Assembly: GCA_046050145.1 (NCBI GenBank)
Contig: JBJOQC010000044.1
Span: 1-22,429, forward strand
Direction: 5' to 3'
Length of the DNA: 22,429 bases
Source: CAYZPE01 sp046050145
Lineage (GTDB): Bacteria > Patescibacteriota > Minisyncoccia > Phycocordibacterales > CAYZPE01
Made by a program: the position numbers and the translations under genes. Within the stretch, counting starts at the first letter, position 1; each line of letters starts with the position of its first letter. The notes below the pieces were generated by a model. That model made no database searches. It saw only the letters and a program-made list of their open reading frames with translations, and was not told the DNA's origin. This document shows positions 21,844 through 22,429 of the stretch, piece after piece.

Positions 21844-22245
21844 ATGAACACAACCGAAGAAGCGACGGGCCGGATCGAGATAACAGAAAGACCTTCAGGC
21901 GAAGCGCCTGCCTGGGTTCGTAATGCATGGATTGGACTTACCCTACCTTGCCTACCCATTTGTGGTTTTTCAAATGAGAGGGATCGCGGAGTTGTGAGCG
22001 GAAAAGAACTTCCGATAAACCAATATGGCTTTAGCATACCTCAAGACAAAGCACTGGAAATTTTAAAATGTTCAGGTCAGCATAAGGCCGCCCAATATTG
22101 GGAGGAACAAGGTTGCGGAAAACCAGGTGAATATTTTGGCTTTAGTGAAGAGGAAGCTCAAATCATAAGCGGTGTCACTCGCCAAACAATAAGAATGTGG
22201 CCAGAAGAAGGACTTGGAAATCATGACGTTCGAAACGCTCAATGA
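21844..22245 (+). CDS. Conserved-looking protein of unknown function
   Basis: 133 residues. I do not know a function. A phrase such as EAPAWVRNAWIGLTLPC near residues 20-36 and GFSEEEAQIISGVTRQTIRMW near the end look conserved; from memory, similar small proteins occur in other Patescibacteria, but this is unverified. Five or so Cys (two in PCLPIC) could bind a metal. No TM or signal peptide. The C-terminal EEAQIISGVTRQTI could be a short helix-turn-helix-like segment. It has a TTGACA promoter, an AAGGAG Shine-Dalgarno 6 nt before ATG and a terminator right after, so it is a self-contained expressed gene. Confidence 0.82.
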   Translation: MNTTEEATGRIEITERPSGEAPAWVRNAWIGLTLPCLPICGFSNERDRGVVSGKELPINQYGFSIPQDKALEILKCSGQHKAAQYWEEQGCGKPGEYFGFSEEEAQIISGVTRQTIRMWPEEGLGNHDVRNAQ

Positions 22246-22256
22246 TTTGAAAAATC

Positions 22257-22289
22257 AAAAACCCCGCGTACTCCGTGCGCGGGGTTTTT
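22257..22289. terminator. Bidirectional terminator after the gene at 21844
   Basis: AAAAACCCCGCG (22257-22268) and CGCGGGGTTTTT (22278-22289) pair with a 9-nt loop. It also sits just beyond the 3' end of the minus-strand gene at 22293 and probably serves both. Confidence 0.92.
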
Positions 22290-22292
22290 CTT

Positions 22293-22429
22293 TTAAAACC
22301 GTTTTTCCAATTCTTCAAGAGCTTCTTCACCTAAAGCTTTTTTATGTTTAACACGGAAACTATCCCAGAATTCTTTCCAAAACTCTCGCCCTCGATATCG
22401 CCAAAGAACAAGGAATGCTATACCCATTG
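22293..22429 (-). CDS. C-terminal end of an unidentified gene, cut by the window edge
   Basis: An open minus-strand frame ends at TAA 22295-22293 and is still open at the window edge. The visible 40-odd residues begin with a short hydrophobic run (GIAFLVLW), then an aromatic and basic stretch (RYRGREFWKEFWDS), then a charged helix (KKALGEEALEELEKRF). A membrane-anchored protein with a cytoplasmic tail is possible. An ATG near 22427 could be internal or the start. It ends 4 nt from the terminator stem, which supports a real gene. No family recognised. Confidence 0.55.
   Translation of the reverse strand, partial: MGIAFLVLWRYRGREFWKEFWDSFRVKHKKALGEEALEELEKRF

Noticed and set aside
21792..22037. 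81-codon minus-strand frame opposite the gene at 21844
   Set aside because: The plus-strand gene has a promoter, Shine-Dalgarno and terminator; the antisense frame has none.

Overview
This window looks like a chromosomal segment of a Candidate Phyla Radiation (Patescibacteria) bacterium, most likely a Parcubacteria/Paceibacteria-type lineage. The reasons are an AT-rich genome, tightly packed genes with few Shine-Dalgarno sequences, a compact type IV pilus (T4P) locus with no PilQ secretin, small lineage-specific proteins, GatCA, and a large serine recombinase that runs into a tRNA gene. TGA is used as a normal stop (for example at the ends of pilM and the pilV-like gene). This argues against the TGA-recoding Gracilibacteria/Absconditabacteria. 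Taxonomy is inference; no marker was searched.

Layout. (1) 1-2412: right end of an integrated element, with a zinc-ribbon protein and a large serine recombinase whose last 12 codons and stop lie antisense inside tRNA-Asp. (2) 2374-2871: three minus-strand tRNAs (Asp-GTC, a CAT elongator-type tRNA, and an initiator tRNA with unusual core bases), with a partial tRNA duplication, a short palindromic repeat and a terminator between them. (3) 2933-7918: a membrane protein with a HEPN-like C-terminus, gatA-gatC, a small plus-strand gene of unknown function, and ligA. (4) 7967-19554: a minus-strand T4P locus. Read 5' to 3' it is pilM-pilN-pilO-small PilP-like protein-pilB-response regulator-pilT-pilC, then a 478-bp structured gap, the major pilin, a terminator, a second pilin, the prepilin peptidase and four minor pilins (FimT/PilW/PilV/PilX-like). 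(5) 19578-22429: comF divergent from pilM, then a TPM-domain protein and LemA, a small unknown plus-strand gene, and the 3' end of a further minus-strand gene.

How the genes work together. The T4P locus encodes a nearly complete machine: PilB (extension) and PilT (retraction) motors, PilC platform, PilM/N/O plus a PilP-like alignment complex, PilD processing, one abundant pilin, and an initiating minor-pilin set. The adjacent comF suggests that DNA uptake is linked to the pilus. GatCA would need GatB from elsewhere. 

Most notable: (a) at least seven genes have a -10-like hexamer ending only 6-9 nt before the ATG, suggesting leaderless mRNAs, while two orphan genes carry consensus promoters plus strong Shine-Dalgarno sequences; (b) the initiator tRNA has paired changes at positions 18 and 55; (c) a 126-bp nested inverted repeat overlaps the pilC stop; (d) the recombinase-tRNA fusion contains a hairpin that serves both as codons and as a probable tRNA terminator; (e) LigA has lost two of four zinc ligands. 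I did not find a clear, wholly new multi-gene system.
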